Shown here one piece after another: positions 25,572 through 36,913 of a DNA stretch of 64,000 nucleotides (its first letter is position 1; each line of letters opens with the position of its first letter). A program made the translations under genes and the position numbers. The notes beneath the pieces are model-generated. The model saw nothing but the letters and a program-made list of their open reading frames with translations. It searched no databases and was not told where the DNA came from. The DNA comes from Microbacterium phyllosphaerae (lineage in GTDB: Bacteria > Actinomycetota > Actinomycetes > Actinomycetales > Microbacteriaceae): positions 1,054,001 to 1,118,000 of the forward strand of contig NZ_JAGIOA010000001.1 of assembly GCF_017876435.1 (NCBI RefSeq). Direction: 5' to 3'.

Positions 25572-28500
25572 ATGGGTCGAACACCCCTCCGGATGGCAGC
25601 GGCCACAACCCTGGCCACGCTGTTCATCGCATCGACGGCAACCGCAGGCTATGCAGCAGAGGGGGTGACACACCCCACACCGGTCGAAGGCACGCCTGGA
25701 CACTACATCGTCGTGCTGAAGTCCGACCCGCTCGCCAGCTACACCGGCGAAGTCAAGGGTCTGAAGGCGACGAAGCCGGCCGAGGGCGAGCAGCTCGAGA
25801 CGCAGTCGAAGGATTCGCAGCGCTACGTCCAGCATCTCGAGACCGAGCAGCAGACGGTCGCAGAGGAGGCGGGCGTCACCCCGGAGACCACGTACCAGGT
25901 CGTCCTCAACGGGTTCAGTGCCGAACTCTCGGGCGCACAGGTCGACAAGCTCCGTGCCTCGAAGGACGTCTACGGCGTCTATCCCGACTTCATCCGCCAC
26001 CCCGACGCGCAGACGTCCACCAGCTTCCTCGGACTCGGCGACGACAAGAAGGGCCGCGGCGGCGTCTGGCAGCAGACCGGCGGCGTCGACAAGGCCGGCG
26101 AGGGTGTCGTGGTGGGTGTCATCGACACCGGCATCGCACCCGAGCATCCCTCGTTCGAGGGCAAGAAGCTCAAGAAGCAGAAGAAGAGCGACAAGCGCCA
26201 CAAGGGCACCCAGCCCTACACCGACGGCAGCTACGTGTACTTCGACAAGTCCGACGGCGGCCAGTTCCGCGGCGCGATGGTCGAAGGGCAGGAGTGGGAC
26301 AAGAGCGACTACTCGACCAAGCTGATCGGCGCCCAGTACTTCTCCTCCGGCGCCGCGGCTGCCGGTTTCGACTTCCAGTACGACTACCTCTCGCCGCGTG
26401 ACGGCGACGGCCACGGCTCGCACACCGCGAGCACCGCGGCGGGCAACTTCGGCGTGAAGGCGTCGATCGAGAACGTCGACTTCGGCAAGGTCTCGGGCGT
26501 CGCGCCCGGCGCCAAGGTCGCGGCCTACAAGGCCTGCTACGTCGGACCCGACGAGACCGTCACCACCGACGACATCTGCGCGGGCAGCGACCTGATCGCC
26601 GCGATCGACCAGGCCGTCGCCGACGGCGTCGACGTGATCAACTACTCGATCGGCGGCGGAGCGGCGTCGACCGTCCTCGCCCCCGAGGACATCGCGTTCT
26701 TCAACGCGGCCGCCGCAGGCGTCTTCGTGGCGGCCAGCGCCGGCAACGACGGACCCGACCCGGTCACCGCCGACCACGCCTCTCCGTGGTACACCACGGT
26801 CGCGGCATCCACGATCCCGACCTGGGAGGGAACCGTGCAGTTCCCGGGCTTCGCCCAGGCCGGAGCATCGGTGAGCGTGCCGTTCGGCACGACCGTCACC
26901 GGGCCCTCGATCTACGCGGGTGACGCACCGGCCGCGGGCAAGGCGGCCGCCGACGCGGCGCTGTGCCTGCCCGGCAGCATCGACCCGGCGAAGGTCACCG
27001 GCCACATCGTGGTCTGCGACCGCGGCGGCAACGCCCGCGCCGAGAAGTCCCAGGTCGTGAAGGATGCCGGCGGCAAGGGGGTCGTCCTCGTGAACGTCCC
27101 CGGAGGCGCCGACTCGCTCGACAACGACTTCCACGCCGTGCCGACGGTGCATCTCGCGTCGGCGTACCGCGCCGCCGTGCTCGCGTACGTCCAGGGCGGC
27201 ACCGATCGTCCGATCACGCTCGTCGGCAAGAACACGACCGGTGTGGTGACTCCCGTGCCCCAGATCGCCGGATTCTCGAGCCGCGGGCCGATGCTCGCCG
27301 ACGGCAGCGACATCATGAAGCCCGACATCGCGGCTCCGGGTGTGGCGATCCTCGCCGCGACGAACAACGCCCCGGGTGAGAAGCCGACGTTCGGCATCCT
27401 GTCGGGCACGTCGATGGCATCACCGCACATCGCCGGCCTCGCTGCTCTCTACCTCGGCGAGCGCCCGAAGGCGAAGCCCGCCGAGATCAAGTCGGCGATG
27501 ATGACCACGGCCTACGACACGGTGAACGCCGACGGATCGAAGAACAAGGACCCGTTCCAGCAGGGCGCGGGTCAGGTCGACCCGAAGCGCTACTTCAACC
27601 CGGGTCTGCTCTACCTGAACGACGTGCCCGATTGGGCGGCGTTCCTCGAGGGCAAGGGGCTCGCGGAGTTCGACGGCGTCGAGCCGATCGACGGCAGCGA
27701 CCTCAACGTCGCATCGTTCTCGATCGGATCGCTGGCCAGCGCGCAGACGGTCACCCGCACGGTCACCGCGACCGAGAAGGGCACGTTCACGGCATCCGTC
27801 GATCTGCCCGGCGTCAAGGTGACGGTGAAGCCGTCGACGCTGAAGTTCACCAAGGCGGGTCAGAAGGCGACCTACACGGTCACGTTCGACAACCAGAGCG
27901 CGCCGGTCGAGCAGTGGGCGACCGGCTCGCTCACCTGGTCGAACAAGAAGCAGACGGTGCGCTCGCCGATCGCGGTGTTCCCGGTCACGGCGGATGCTCC
28001 CGCCGAGGTCGAGGGCACGGGTGTCGACGGCTCGACCACGGTCGAGATCACGCCCGGTGTCGACGGCCAGCTCGCTCTCGGCCTGTCGGGTCTGACGCCG
28101 TTCACGCTGCTGGACGACCCCGACGGTCGCGTCACCGGTCACTCGGGTGACGAGGCCTCGGGCGACGAGAACAAGGACGTGTCGTGGATCGTCGACGTGC
28201 CCGAGGGCACGACGCTCTCGCGGTTCGACCTCGATTCGTCGGACGACACCGGAAGCGACCTCGACCTCACGGTCTACCGGGTCGTGAGCCCCGACGACCT
28301 GCGCTACTACGAGCGCTGGCAGTCGGCGACGGGCTCGGCCGACGAGCAGGTCACGTTGCCTGCTCCGACGGCGGGCACCTACCTGGTGGTCGCGAACGTC
28401 TATGCCACGTCTGCTCCGATGACGTGGGACATGACCTACGCCAACGTGCAGCCCGAGGGCGAGGGTGCGCTCACCGCGAACCCGAACCCGATCGACGCGG

Positions 28501-28625
28501 TGCGAGGCCAGGCGACGAGCTACGACCTCAGCTGGACCGGCCTCACCGCCGGCACCCGCTACCTCGGACTCGTGCAGTACGGCGAGTCGCAGGTGCGCAC
28601 GATCATCACGGTCGACGCAGAGTAG
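25572..28625 (+). CDS. Secreted S8 subtilisin-like serine protease
   Basis: 1017 residues from ATG 25572, after GGGAGA. A signal peptide (about 1-29, ending AGYAAEG) is followed by an I9 inhibitor propeptide (GHYIVVLKSDPLASYTG...VYPDFIRH). The catalytic triad is Asp185 (VIDTGIAPEHPSF), His281 (GDGHGSHTAS) and Ser614 (GTSMASPHIAGLAAL), with the oxyanion Asn in ASAGNDGP. A PA insert (residues about 450-560) and a C-terminal fibronectin-like domain plus a beta-rich tail resemble the large cucumisin-type subtilases. It is probably a broad extracellular protease. There is no wall-anchor motif. A TTCG-loop terminator follows. Confidence 0.95.
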   Translation: MGRTPLRMAAATTLATLFIASTATAGYAAEGVTHPTPVEGTPGHYIVVLKSDPLASYTGEVKGLKATKPAEGEQLETQSKDSQRYVQHLETEQQTVAEEAGVTPETTYQVVLNGFSAELSGAQVDKLRASKDVYGVYPDFIRHPDAQTSTSFLGLGDDKKGRGGVWQQTGGVDKAGEGVVVGVIDTGIAPEHPSFEGKKLKKQKKSDKRHKGTQPYTDGSYVYFDKSDGGQFRGAMVEGQEWDKSDYSTKLIGAQYFSSGAAAAGFDFQYDYLSPRDGDGHGSHTASTAAGNFGVKASIENVDFGKVSGVAPGAKVAAYKACYVGPDETVTTDDICAGSDLIAAIDQAVADGVDVINYSIGGGAASTVLAPEDIAFFNAAAAGVFVAASAGNDGPDPVTADHASPWYTTVAASTIPTWEGTVQFPGFAQAGASVSVPFGTTVTGPSIYAGDAPAAGKAAADAALCLPGSIDPAKVTGHIVVCDRGGNARAEKSQVVKDAGGKGVVLVNVPGGADSLDNDFHAVPTVHLASAYRAAVLAYVQGGTDRPITLVGKNTTGVVTPVPQIAGFSSRGPMLADGSDIMKPDIAAPGVAILAATNNAPGEKPTFGILSGTSMASPHIAGLAALYLGERPKAKPAEIKSAMMTTAYDTVNADGSKNKDPFQQGAGQVDPKRYFNPGLLYLNDVPDWAAFLEGKGLAEFDGVEPIDGSDLNVASFSIGSLASAQTVTRTVTATEKGTFTASVDLPGVKVTVKPSTLKFTKAGQKATYTVTFDNQSAPVEQWATGSLTWSNKKQTVRSPIAVFPVTADAPAEVEGTGVDGSTTVEITPGVDGQLALGLSGLTPFTLLDDPDGRVTGHSGDEASGDENKDVSWIVDVPEGTTLSRFDLDSSDDTGSDLDLTVYRVVSPDDLRYYERWQSATGSADEQVTLPAPTAGTYLVVANVYATSAPMTWDMTYANVQPEGEGALTANPNPIDAVRGQATSYDLSWTGLTAGTRYLGLVQYGESQVRTIITVDAE

Positions 28626-28634
28626 GGATCAGGG

Positions 28635-28670
28635 GCGGCGCCCCGTGCTCTTCGGAGCGCGGGGCGCCGC
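28635..28670. terminator. Strong TTCG-loop terminator
   Basis: A 16-bp stem (GCGGCGCCCCGTGCTC and complement, with one G-T pair) is closed by TTCG. It lies between the convergent subtilase and pirin genes and may serve both. Confidence 0.85.
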
Positions 28671-28712
28671 TCTGTCCGCGGGTGCGGGTGCGGATGCGGA
28701 GACGGGTGCGGG

Positions 28713-29630
28713 TCAGATCCGGCGGCCGCGTGGCATCAGGCGCACGTCGGGCAGCGGTGGCGCGGGGATGCGCACGTCGTGCCCCTCGACGACACCGAAG
28801 CGAGCGGATGCCGCCTCCCACTCCGTGCGCGCCTCGGCGATCTCATCGTGGGTGCGGCCGGCGAAGTTCCACCACATGACGATCTCGTCGTCGAACGGCT
28901 CGCCGCCGATCAGGAAGAGCAGGGCGCCCTGGGCGCTGGTCACCTCGACGGCATCCCTCGAATCGCCCAGGTAGAGCATGTCGTTCTGCGTCATCTCGTG
29001 CGTCGAGACGGATGCGTCCCCCTCGACGAGCATGATCGCGTGCTCCCAGTCCGTGCGCAGCGGCAGTCGCACGCGGGTTCCGGCGGGGATGACGATCTCG
29101 GCGCCGACGATCGGGGTGTGCACGGTCGCGGGCGAGACGGTGCCGGCGAACTCGCCGAGCACGACGGTGGCGGTGGCATCCGCCCCCTCGTCGGCCGCGA
29201 GCGTCACGGCGGGAAGGTCGGTGTGACGCTCGAAACCTCCGGCTCCCTGTCGGGCGCCCTCGGGGAGCGCGACCCAGAACTGCAGGGCGTCGAGCGGGAT
29301 CGGGTCGTCGCCGATCGAGTACTCGGAGTGCGAGATGCCGTTGCCCGCCGTCATCAGGTTCAGCTGGCCGCGTCGCAGGTCGGCGTCGCTGCCGAGCGAG
29401 TCGCGGTGGCGGATCTCGCCGACGAGCGGCCAGGTGACCGTCTGCAGCCCGATGTGCGGGTGCGGTTCGACGCGCATCCGGGTGTCCGCCGGCCCGAACC
29501 GGTCGAGGAAGCACCAGGCTCCGATCGTCGGGAGGTTGCGATGCGGCAGCACGCGCAGGACGTTCATGCCGCGCACGCCGCCGAGTGGAACCTCGCGCGG
29601 TTCGAGCAGGATGCGTCGTTCCCCGATCAT
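28713..29630 (-). CDS. Pirin family cupin protein
   Basis: 305 residues from ATG 29630; a GTG at 29633 overlaps the upstream stop and is the alternative start. GGAGG stands four bases before the ATG. The metal-binding cupin motif is intact: FDRFGPADTRMRVEPHPHIGLQTVTW with its two histidines, and HRDSLGSDADLRRGQLNLMTAGNGISHSEYS with the further His and Glu. Bacterial pirins bind Fe, some with quercetin dioxygenase activity and others as redox-linked regulators. It is co-transcribed with, and translationally coupled to, the small acetyltransferase upstream. Confidence 0.94.
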   Translation of the reverse strand: MIGERRILLEPREVPLGGVRGMNVLRVLPHRNLPTIGAWCFLDRFGPADTRMRVEPHPHIGLQTVTWPLVGEIRHRDSLGSDADLRRGQLNLMTAGNGISHSEYSIGDDPIPLDALQFWVALPEGARQGAGGFERHTDLPAVTLAADEGADATATVVLGEFAGTVSPATVHTPIVGAEIVIPAGTRVRLPLRTDWEHAIMLVEGDASVSTHEMTQNDMLYLGDSRDAVEVTSAQGALLFLIGGEPFDDEIVMWWNFAGRTHDEIAEARTEWEAASARFGVVEGHDVRIPAPPLPDVRLMPRGRRI

Positions 29631-29947
29631 CACGCCTCCGTCGGCGCGGTGCCCGGGCGCTTCGGCCAGCGGATCTCCGCCCCGGGGATCTCGTGGGTCG
29701 TGAGGTACTTGGCGATGTACGGGCAGAGCGGCACGATCGCCTCGCCCGATGTCACGGCGTCCGTCAGCGCGCGTTCGGCGAGGATGCCCGCCAGACCCTG
29801 ACCTTGGAAGGCGGGGTCGAGCTCGGTGTGGATGAAGCGGATCGAGCCCGGGCGCAGGTCGAACTCCGCGAAGCCGGCGAGCGTTCCGTCGGTGCGGATC
29901 TCGTAGCGGGACTCGTCGTCGTTGCGGGTGACGGTGATGTCGGTCAT
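29630..29947 (-). CDS. Short GNAT-type N-acetyltransferase (YidJ/GCN5-like)
   Basis: 105 residues, the size of the minimal GNAT family. RYEIRTDGTLAGFAEFDLRPGSIRFIHTELDPAFQGQGLAGILAERAL holds the core strand and the acetyl-CoA pyrophosphate loop (QGQGLAG), and VPLCPYIAKYLTTHEI is the conserved C-terminal segment. The substrate is unknown. Its stop overlaps the pirin start, and the pair forms a two-gene unit divergent from the RecQ gene. Confidence 0.93.
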   Translation of the reverse strand: MTDITVTRNDDESRYEIRTDGTLAGFAEFDLRPGSIRFIHTELDPAFQGQGLAGILAERALTDAVTSGEAIVPLCPYIAKYLTTHEIPGAEIRWPKRPGTAPTEA

Positions 29948-30027
29948 CGGAGGCTCCTTCGGGCGTCTGCGTCCAACCTACGCCCGCGAGAAGTGTGGAA
30001 GGTCCGGCCGGCGTCGGCGGGGGTCGT

Positions 30028-30033
30028 TACGCT
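30028..30033 (+). promoter_or_regulatory. Leaderless -10 box of the RecQ gene
   Basis: TACGCT, six bases (GGAGGG), then ATG 30040. The purine run touches the start codon, so it is better explained as promoter spacer than as a ribosome binding site. Confidence 0.5.
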
Positions 30034-30039
30034 GGAGGG

Positions 30040-32070
<2,031 letters not shown>

Positions 32071-32083
32071 TCCCGGGCGTCGC

Positions 32084-33364
32084 TCATGCTCGGGGGAGCA
32101 CGTCATCGATGTGCGCGCGCAGGTGCGCCGCGACGTCGACGGCATCGCGGTCGTAGAGCCACTGGTACTGCAGCCCGTCCCACAGAGCGAGAAGCCAGAC
32201 GGCCTCGTGCTCGGGATCGCGGTGATCGGGAAGGTCCCCGTCGACCTGCGCGAGCCGGAACAGCTCCGCGAAATGGTCGATCACCTTTCGGAACCGCTCG
32301 GTGAAGTACTCGTGGGCGGGATGGCCTGCGGGCACGGCCTCGCACGAGAGCACCGCGTAGACCTCGATCAGCCCCGGTTCGTCGAGGGCATTCACGAGGG
32401 CGCCCTGGTGGATGGCGCGGAGCACGTCGGCGGCCCGCTCCTCCCCGTGAGCATTCGTGCGCTCCTGGATCGACCGGTCGCGCTCCGAGAGCACGGCACT
32501 GAGCAGCAGCTCCTTCGAGGCATAGTGGTGCAGCAGCGTCGACTTCGACACCCCGACGGCCTCAGCGATGTCGCGCAGGCTCGTGTCGCCGTACCCGGCG
32601 CGAGAGAAGAGTCGCATCGCGTCGGCGAGGATCTGCGCTCGCCGCCGCCGTCCGACGGCATAACCGGGATCGCTCTCCGGGGTTCCGTCAACGGTCGTGC
32701 CGTCGAGTGCGGGCAGCGGGCCCGCGGACTCCGGGGCAGGAGCGGGCTGGTCGGGATCGCGCCAGCCGAACGGCATCGCCCAGAGCGACTCGCGCTCTTC
32801 GAGCATGTCCACGACGTCGACGCGGTCGGGGAGGTACTGCGAGATCAGCTGGAGACCGTCCCAGCCGGCCATGTGGCGGGTCGTCTCCGCCGACACGTCG
32901 CGGTCGGAGTCGACGGAACCGTGCAGCGCCGCATCCTCGAGGACCTCGGAGCTCAGCGACCGCAGGCGTGCGTACCGTGCCTGCATCCGCTCGTGTGCGG
33001 GATGCTCGAGGGCTGAGGCCTCGCCGGTGAGCGCGGCGAAGAGTTCGAGGTAGCCCGGTGTGCGGGCGTTGCGGCGCGCGACGTCTGCGAAGATCAGCCC
33101 GCCGGGCTCCGATGCCGCGGCGATCAGGTCGAAGTCCTTCTCGTTGTCGGCTTCGAAGCCCGCGACGACCTCGGCGAGAAGGTCGTCCTTCGACGCGAAG
33201 TGGCCGAGGAGGCCGGGGTGGCTGACCGAGGCCGCCCCCGCGATGTCGCGCAGAGACGTCGACCGGTAGCCGTTCGAGATGAAGAGCTCGCGGGCAGCAT
33301 CCACGATGCGCTGACGGGTCTCGGCCGCGCGCGCCTGACGGGAGCCTGTCGCCACTGTCGTCAT
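32084..33364 (-). CDS. Tandem (double) TetR-family repressor
   Basis: 426 residues from ATG 33364 after GGAAGGGGG; an upstream ATG at 33385 has no binding site. Two full TetR units lie in one chain. The first HTH is at about residues 12-58 (RQRIVDAARELFISNGYRSTSLRDIAGAASVSHPGLLGHFASKDDL) and the second at about 236-282 (RAQILADAMRLFSRAGYGDTSLRDIAEAVGVSKSTLLHHYASKELL), each with its own C-terminal domain (WDGLQLISQYLPDR and WDGLQYQWLYDRD are equivalent). It is a covalent pseudo-dimer. It is divergent from the MFS-GH3 operon and separated by two matching operator-like sequences, so it probably represses that operon and itself until the transported sugar is present. Confidence 0.92.
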   Translation of the reverse strand: MTTVATGSRQARAAETRQRIVDAARELFISNGYRSTSLRDIAGAASVSHPGLLGHFASKDDLLAEVVAGFEADNEKDFDLIAAASEPGGLIFADVARRNARTPGYLELFAALTGEASALEHPAHERMQARYARLRSLSSEVLEDAALHGSVDSDRDVSAETTRHMAGWDGLQLISQYLPDRVDVVDMLEERESLWAMPFGWRDPDQPAPAPESAGPLPALDGTTVDGTPESDPGYAVGRRRRAQILADAMRLFSRAGYGDTSLRDIAEAVGVSKSTLLHHYASKELLLSAVLSERDRSIQERTNAHGEERAADVLRAIHQGALVNALDEPGLIEVYAVLSCEAVPAGHPAHEYFTERFRKVIDHFAELFRLAQVDGDLPDHRDPEHEAVWLLALWDGLQYQWLYDRDAVDVAAHLRAHIDDVLPRA

Positions 33365-33394
33365 CGCAGCCCCCTTCCGTCCCATTCTCTCTCA

Positions 33395-33409
33395 TTACCA
33401 ATCGGTAGA
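33395..33409. promoter_or_regulatory. Operator copy 1 for the tandem TetR
   Basis: TTACCAATCGGTAGA, containing the palindrome TACC-AATC-GGTA. It matches copy 2 at 13 of 15 positions and lies 22 bp from it, two helical turns, so both copies face the same side of the DNA. Confidence 0.65.
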
Positions 33410-33416
33410 CATTCAC

Positions 33417-33431
33417 TTACCAAACGGTCGA
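33417..33431. promoter_or_regulatory. Operator copy 2 for the tandem TetR
   Basis: TTACCAAACGGTCGA, the second copy in the same orientation, between the divergent repressor and MFS transporter genes. The MFS ATG is 72 bases downstream. Confidence 0.65.
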
Positions 33432-33503
33432 GATTCGTGTATCGTCATCTCTCGACGCCGAGTCGCGGAGGACCGGCGCACCCTTTGCCCGAAAGGACCC
33501 CCC

Positions 33504-34802
33504 ATGACAGAGCTGTCATCGGCCGCCACCGCGGCGGCCGTCGGAACCACCGGCTTCAAAGCCCCCGGCACCACACCTCTCAAGACCCCGCGCGGCTACA
33601 CGCCCGGACTCGCCGCCGTGAACTTCGGCGTCTACCTGGCCCTGCTCACACCGGTGATGGTGTCGATGGCGTTCAAGATCCAGCGCCTCGACCCGGTGAA
33701 CACCGAGGGCAGCCTCGGCCTCGTCATGGGTGTCGGCGCCGCCTTCGCGCTGATCGCGAACCCGCTGGTCGGCCGCCTCTCCGACCGCACCACCTCCAAG
33801 TGGGGCATGCGTCGCCCCTGGATCCTCGGCGGTGCGATCGTCGGACTCGGCGGTTTCGCCATCATCGGCGCCGCGACCTCGGTGCTCGTGGTGCTGCTGG
33901 CATGGTGCCTCGTGCAGGCGGCCATGAATGCCGTGCTCGCCGCCGCCAACGCGACGCTGCCCGACCAGGTGCCCGTCTCCAGCCGAGGCAAGGTCTCGGG
34001 GATCATCGGCATCACCACGCCCATCGGCATCCTCGCCGGAAGCTTCATCGTGAACTTCCTCCCCGGTGACTTCGAGCGCTTCGTGGTGCCCGGTGCGATC
34101 GCCCTGATCCTCGTCGTGGTGTTCGTGCTGACGCTCAAGGACCGCCGCCTCACCGAGAAGCCTGCGACCCCCTTCACGATCGGCACGTTCTTCGGCTCGT
34201 TCGTCTTCAATCCCCGCAAGCACCCCGACTTCGGCTGGACCTGGCTGACCAAGTTCTTCGTGATGTTCGGCTACGCCGGCATCGCCACCTTCCTTCCGCT
34301 CTACCTCGTCAACAAGTTCGCGCTCGACGAGCAGGCGGCGGTGGGCACGATCCTGATCGCGAACCTCGCCTCGATGGCGGCGATGGCCATCTCCGCGCCT
34401 CTCGGCGGATTCCTCTCCGACAAGATCGGCAAGCGCCGTCCGTTCGTCGCGATCGCGGGCGTCATCATGGTGGTCGGCCTGGTGATCCTGGCCATCGCTC
34501 CCAGCATCGAGATCGTCATCGTCGCGCAGACGATCATCGGACTCGGAGCCGGCTCGTTCCTGTCTGTCGACCTCGCCCTGGCCACCGAGGTGCTCCCCAA
34601 TCCCGACGACGTGGCGAAGGACCTCGGCGTGCTCAACATCGCCAACGCCCTTCCGCAGTCGATCGCTCCCGCGATCGCGCCGAGCATCATCGCCCTGGGA
34701 GCCGCCACCCCGCTCGGCGGATACACCACCTGGTACCTGTTCGGTGCGCTCGTCGCACTCGCCGGCGCCGTCCTCGTCTACCGCATCAAGGGAGTCAAGT
34801 GA
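33504..34802 (+). CDS. MFS transporter, probably sugar or glycoside importer
   Basis: 432 residues with about 12 membrane helices, from ATG 33504 after GAAAGGA. The cytoplasmic loop 2-3 motif is GRLSDRTTSKWGMRRPWILGG, close to the GRxSDR...RRP pattern of GPH/sucrose-type carriers, and is partly repeated at GGFLSDKIGKRRPF in the second half. The N-terminal 35 residues are polar. It is followed immediately by a GH3 glycosidase, whose frame overlaps its stop, so the pair should take up and hydrolyse an oligosaccharide or glycoside. Control is by the divergent tandem TetR. Confidence 0.9.
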   Translation: MTELSSAATAAAVGTTGFKAPGTTPLKTPRGYTPGLAAVNFGVYLALLTPVMVSMAFKIQRLDPVNTEGSLGLVMGVGAAFALIANPLVGRLSDRTTSKWGMRRPWILGGAIVGLGGFAIIGAATSVLVVLLAWCLVQAAMNAVLAAANATLPDQVPVSSRGKVSGIIGITTPIGILAGSFIVNFLPGDFERFVVPGAIALILVVVFVLTLKDRRLTEKPATPFTIGTFFGSFVFNPRKHPDFGWTWLTKFFVMFGYAGIATFLPLYLVNKFALDEQAAVGTILIANLASMAAMAISAPLGGFLSDKIGKRRPFVAIAGVIMVVGLVILAIAPSIEIVIVAQTIIGLGAGSFLSVDLALATEVLPNPDDVAKDLGVLNIANALPQSIAPAIAPSIIALGAATPLGGYTTWYLFGALVALAGAVLVYRIKGVK

Positions 34803-34804
34803 CC

Positions 34805-36559
34805 ATGACAGACGTGACCACCGCCCGACCGTGGCTCGACACGAGCCTGCCCGTCGACGACCGTGTGCAGCTTCTCCTCGACGAGATGAGCATCGAGGAG
34901 AAGGCAGGACTGTTCTTCCACACGATGATCGCGATCGGCGACCTCGACGAGGCGAACCCGGTCTTCGCGACCCCGAGCGCGCGTGAGTTCGTGCACGTCA
35001 AGAACATGACGCACTTCAACCTGCTGGGTGCGGCGCCGACCGGACGCGAGATCGCCGCGTGGCAGAACGCCTTGCAGCGTCTCGCCGCAGACACCCGGCT
35101 CGGCATCCCGGTGACGCTGTCGACCGATCCGCGTCACTCGTTCAGCGAGAACCCGGGCGCATCGATCCTCGCCGGTCCCTTCTCCCAGTGGCCCGAGACG
35201 CTGGGGCTCGCCGCCACGCGCGACCCCGAGCTGGTCGAGCGTTTCGCGGATATCGCGCGTCAGGAATATACGGCCGTCGGCCTGCGCGTCGCGCTGCACC
35301 CGCAGGTCGATCTGGCCACCGAATCACGCTGGGCGCGTCAGACCGCGACCTTCGGGGAGGATGCCGAGCTGTCGGGCATTCTCGGAGCGGCATATATCCG
35401 TGGGTTCCAGGGCGAGGCCTTCGGCCCGGGGTCGGTCTCGACCATGACGAAGCACTTCCCCGGGGGTGGCCCGCAGAAGGACGGTGAAGATCCGCACTTC
35501 CCGTATGGCCGCGAGCAGGTGTACCCGGGTGGGCAGTTCGAGCTGCACCTCAAGCCCTTCGAGGATGCTCTCGCTGCAGGCACTCGGCAGATGATGCCGT
35601 ACTACGGCATGCCCGTCGGGACCGAGTACGAAGAGGTCGGATTCGGCTTCAACAGGTCCGTCATCACCGGGCTGCTTCGTGAGCGCTACGGCTTCGACGG
35701 CCTGGTGTGCACCGACTGGGGGCTGATCAACGACGCCGAGATCTTCGGACAGCCCTTCCCCGCCAGGGCGTGGGGCGTCGAGGATCTGACGCCGCGCGAG
35801 AGGATGCTGAAGGTGCTGGATGCGGGCGCCGACCAGTTCGGCGGCGAGGACTGCCCCGAACTGCTGCTCGAGCTTGTCGCGGACGGCTCCGTGTCGGAGG
35901 AGCGGCTCGACGTCTCCGCCCGCCGCATCCTCCGCGAGAAGTTCGAACTCGGGCTCTTCGAGAATCCGTTCGTCGACGAGGATGCCGCGGATGAGGTCGT
36001 CGGGCGCGCGGAGTTCCGTGCCGCCGGCGAGGCGGCTCAGCGTGCATCCGTCACCGTGCTGACGAACGACGGATCGCTGCCGTTCTCGGTGGGGCTCAAG
36101 CTCTACGTGGAGGGCATCGACGCCGACGCGGCAGCGGCCTACGGCACCGTGGTCGCGACTCCGGCCGAGGCCGACCTCGCGGTCATCCGGCTGCAGGCGC
36201 CGTTCGAGCAGCGCGAGACCATGTTCGAGAACTTCTTCCACGCGGGCCCGCTCGACTTCGCAGACGACGTGATCGCCCACGTGAGCGAGGTGGCGAGTGC
36301 GGTGCCGACCGTGGTCGACGTGCTGGCCGATCGTCCGCCGATCCTCCAGCCGATCACGGATGTGGCTGCGGCCGTCACGGTCAACTGGGGCGTGTCGGCG
36401 GCTGCCCTGCTCGATGTCCTCAGCGGCGTCGCGAGCGCGCAGGGCAAGCTGCCGTTCGACCTTCCGCGGTCGATGGCGGCAGTGGAGGCGTCCCGCCCCG
36501 ATGTCCCATTCGACACGGCCGACCCGCTCTTCCGGTTCGGTCACGGGCTCACGCTCTAG
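34805..36559 (+). CDS. Glycoside hydrolase family 3 protein (beta-glucosidase-like)
   Basis: 584 residues from ATG 34805; GTG 34799, overlapping the MFS stop, is an alternative with AGGGAG closer by. The barrel domain has DPRHSF, MTKHFPGGGPQKDGED and the nucleophile motif GFDGLVCTDWGLIND with Asp304. The alpha/beta sandwich domain follows (SVTVLTNDGSLPF, QLPFDLPRS-like end with RFGHGLTL). There is no signal peptide, so it acts in the cytoplasm on sugars imported by the MFS protein. Beta-glucoside, xyloside or N-acetylglucosaminide cannot be separated by eye, although it lacks the short NagZ architecture. Confidence 0.93.
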   Translation: MTDVTTARPWLDTSLPVDDRVQLLLDEMSIEEKAGLFFHTMIAIGDLDEANPVFATPSAREFVHVKNMTHFNLLGAAPTGREIAAWQNALQRLAADTRLGIPVTLSTDPRHSFSENPGASILAGPFSQWPETLGLAATRDPELVERFADIARQEYTAVGLRVALHPQVDLATESRWARQTATFGEDAELSGILGAAYIRGFQGEAFGPGSVSTMTKHFPGGGPQKDGEDPHFPYGREQVYPGGQFELHLKPFEDALAAGTRQMMPYYGMPVGTEYEEVGFGFNRSVITGLLRERYGFDGLVCTDWGLINDAEIFGQPFPARAWGVEDLTPRERMLKVLDAGADQFGGEDCPELLLELVADGSVSEERLDVSARRILREKFELGLFENPFVDEDAADEVVGRAEFRAAGEAAQRASVTVLTNDGSLPFSVGLKLYVEGIDADAAAAYGTVVATPAEADLAVIRLQAPFEQRETMFENFFHAGPLDFADDVIAHVSEVASAVPTVVDVLADRPPILQPITDVAAAVTVNWGVSAAALLDVLSGVASAQGKLPFDLPRSMAAVEASRPDVPFDTADPLFRFGHGLTL

Positions 36560-36577
36560 CAACCAGGCAACGCTCCG

Positions 36578-36612
36578 AAACGCCCCGCAGGCATCGACCT
36601 GCGGGGCGTTTT
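36578..36612 (+). terminator. Rho-independent terminator after GH3
   Basis: A 14-bp perfect stem (AAACGCCCCGCAGG and complement) with a 6-nt loop, ending in TTTT. It lies 18 bases after the GH3 stop codon. Confidence 0.9.
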
Positions 36613-36913
36613 CGCGTCTTGTAGGAGGCCGTTTCGGGGAGTGCGTCCGCGGGCTCCGGTGGTGCCTCACCCGCGACTCGTCCGGACTCAGATTCGTCCG
36701 GCGGAACCACCCCGCAGCGCATACCTGTGGGGTGGTTGAGTTCTGGCGTGACGAAATGTCTCAGATGGTGACGATTCCTGGAAGATCTCTGGACGCCCGC
36801 TGGACTTAACATTCGAAATCCCGCAATACTGTCTGGACATGCGCTCGGTCGACAAGTGTTGACGCCTGGGGAGGGCCTTGTGACGCGGAACATCTGCATC
36901 ACGGGAGAGGCGA
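36613..36913 (+). promoter_or_regulatory. Upstream region of the giant surface protein gene
   Basis: There is no gene in this 300-base interval. A 13-bp hairpin (36705-36717 with 36725-36737, AACCACCCCGCAG and complement) is the main structure. A fair promoter follows, with TGGACT at 36801-36806, an 18-base spacer and AATACT at 36825-36830. That gives a leader of about 75 nt and a ribosome binding site GGGAGAGGCGA before ATG 36914. Confidence 0.4.
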
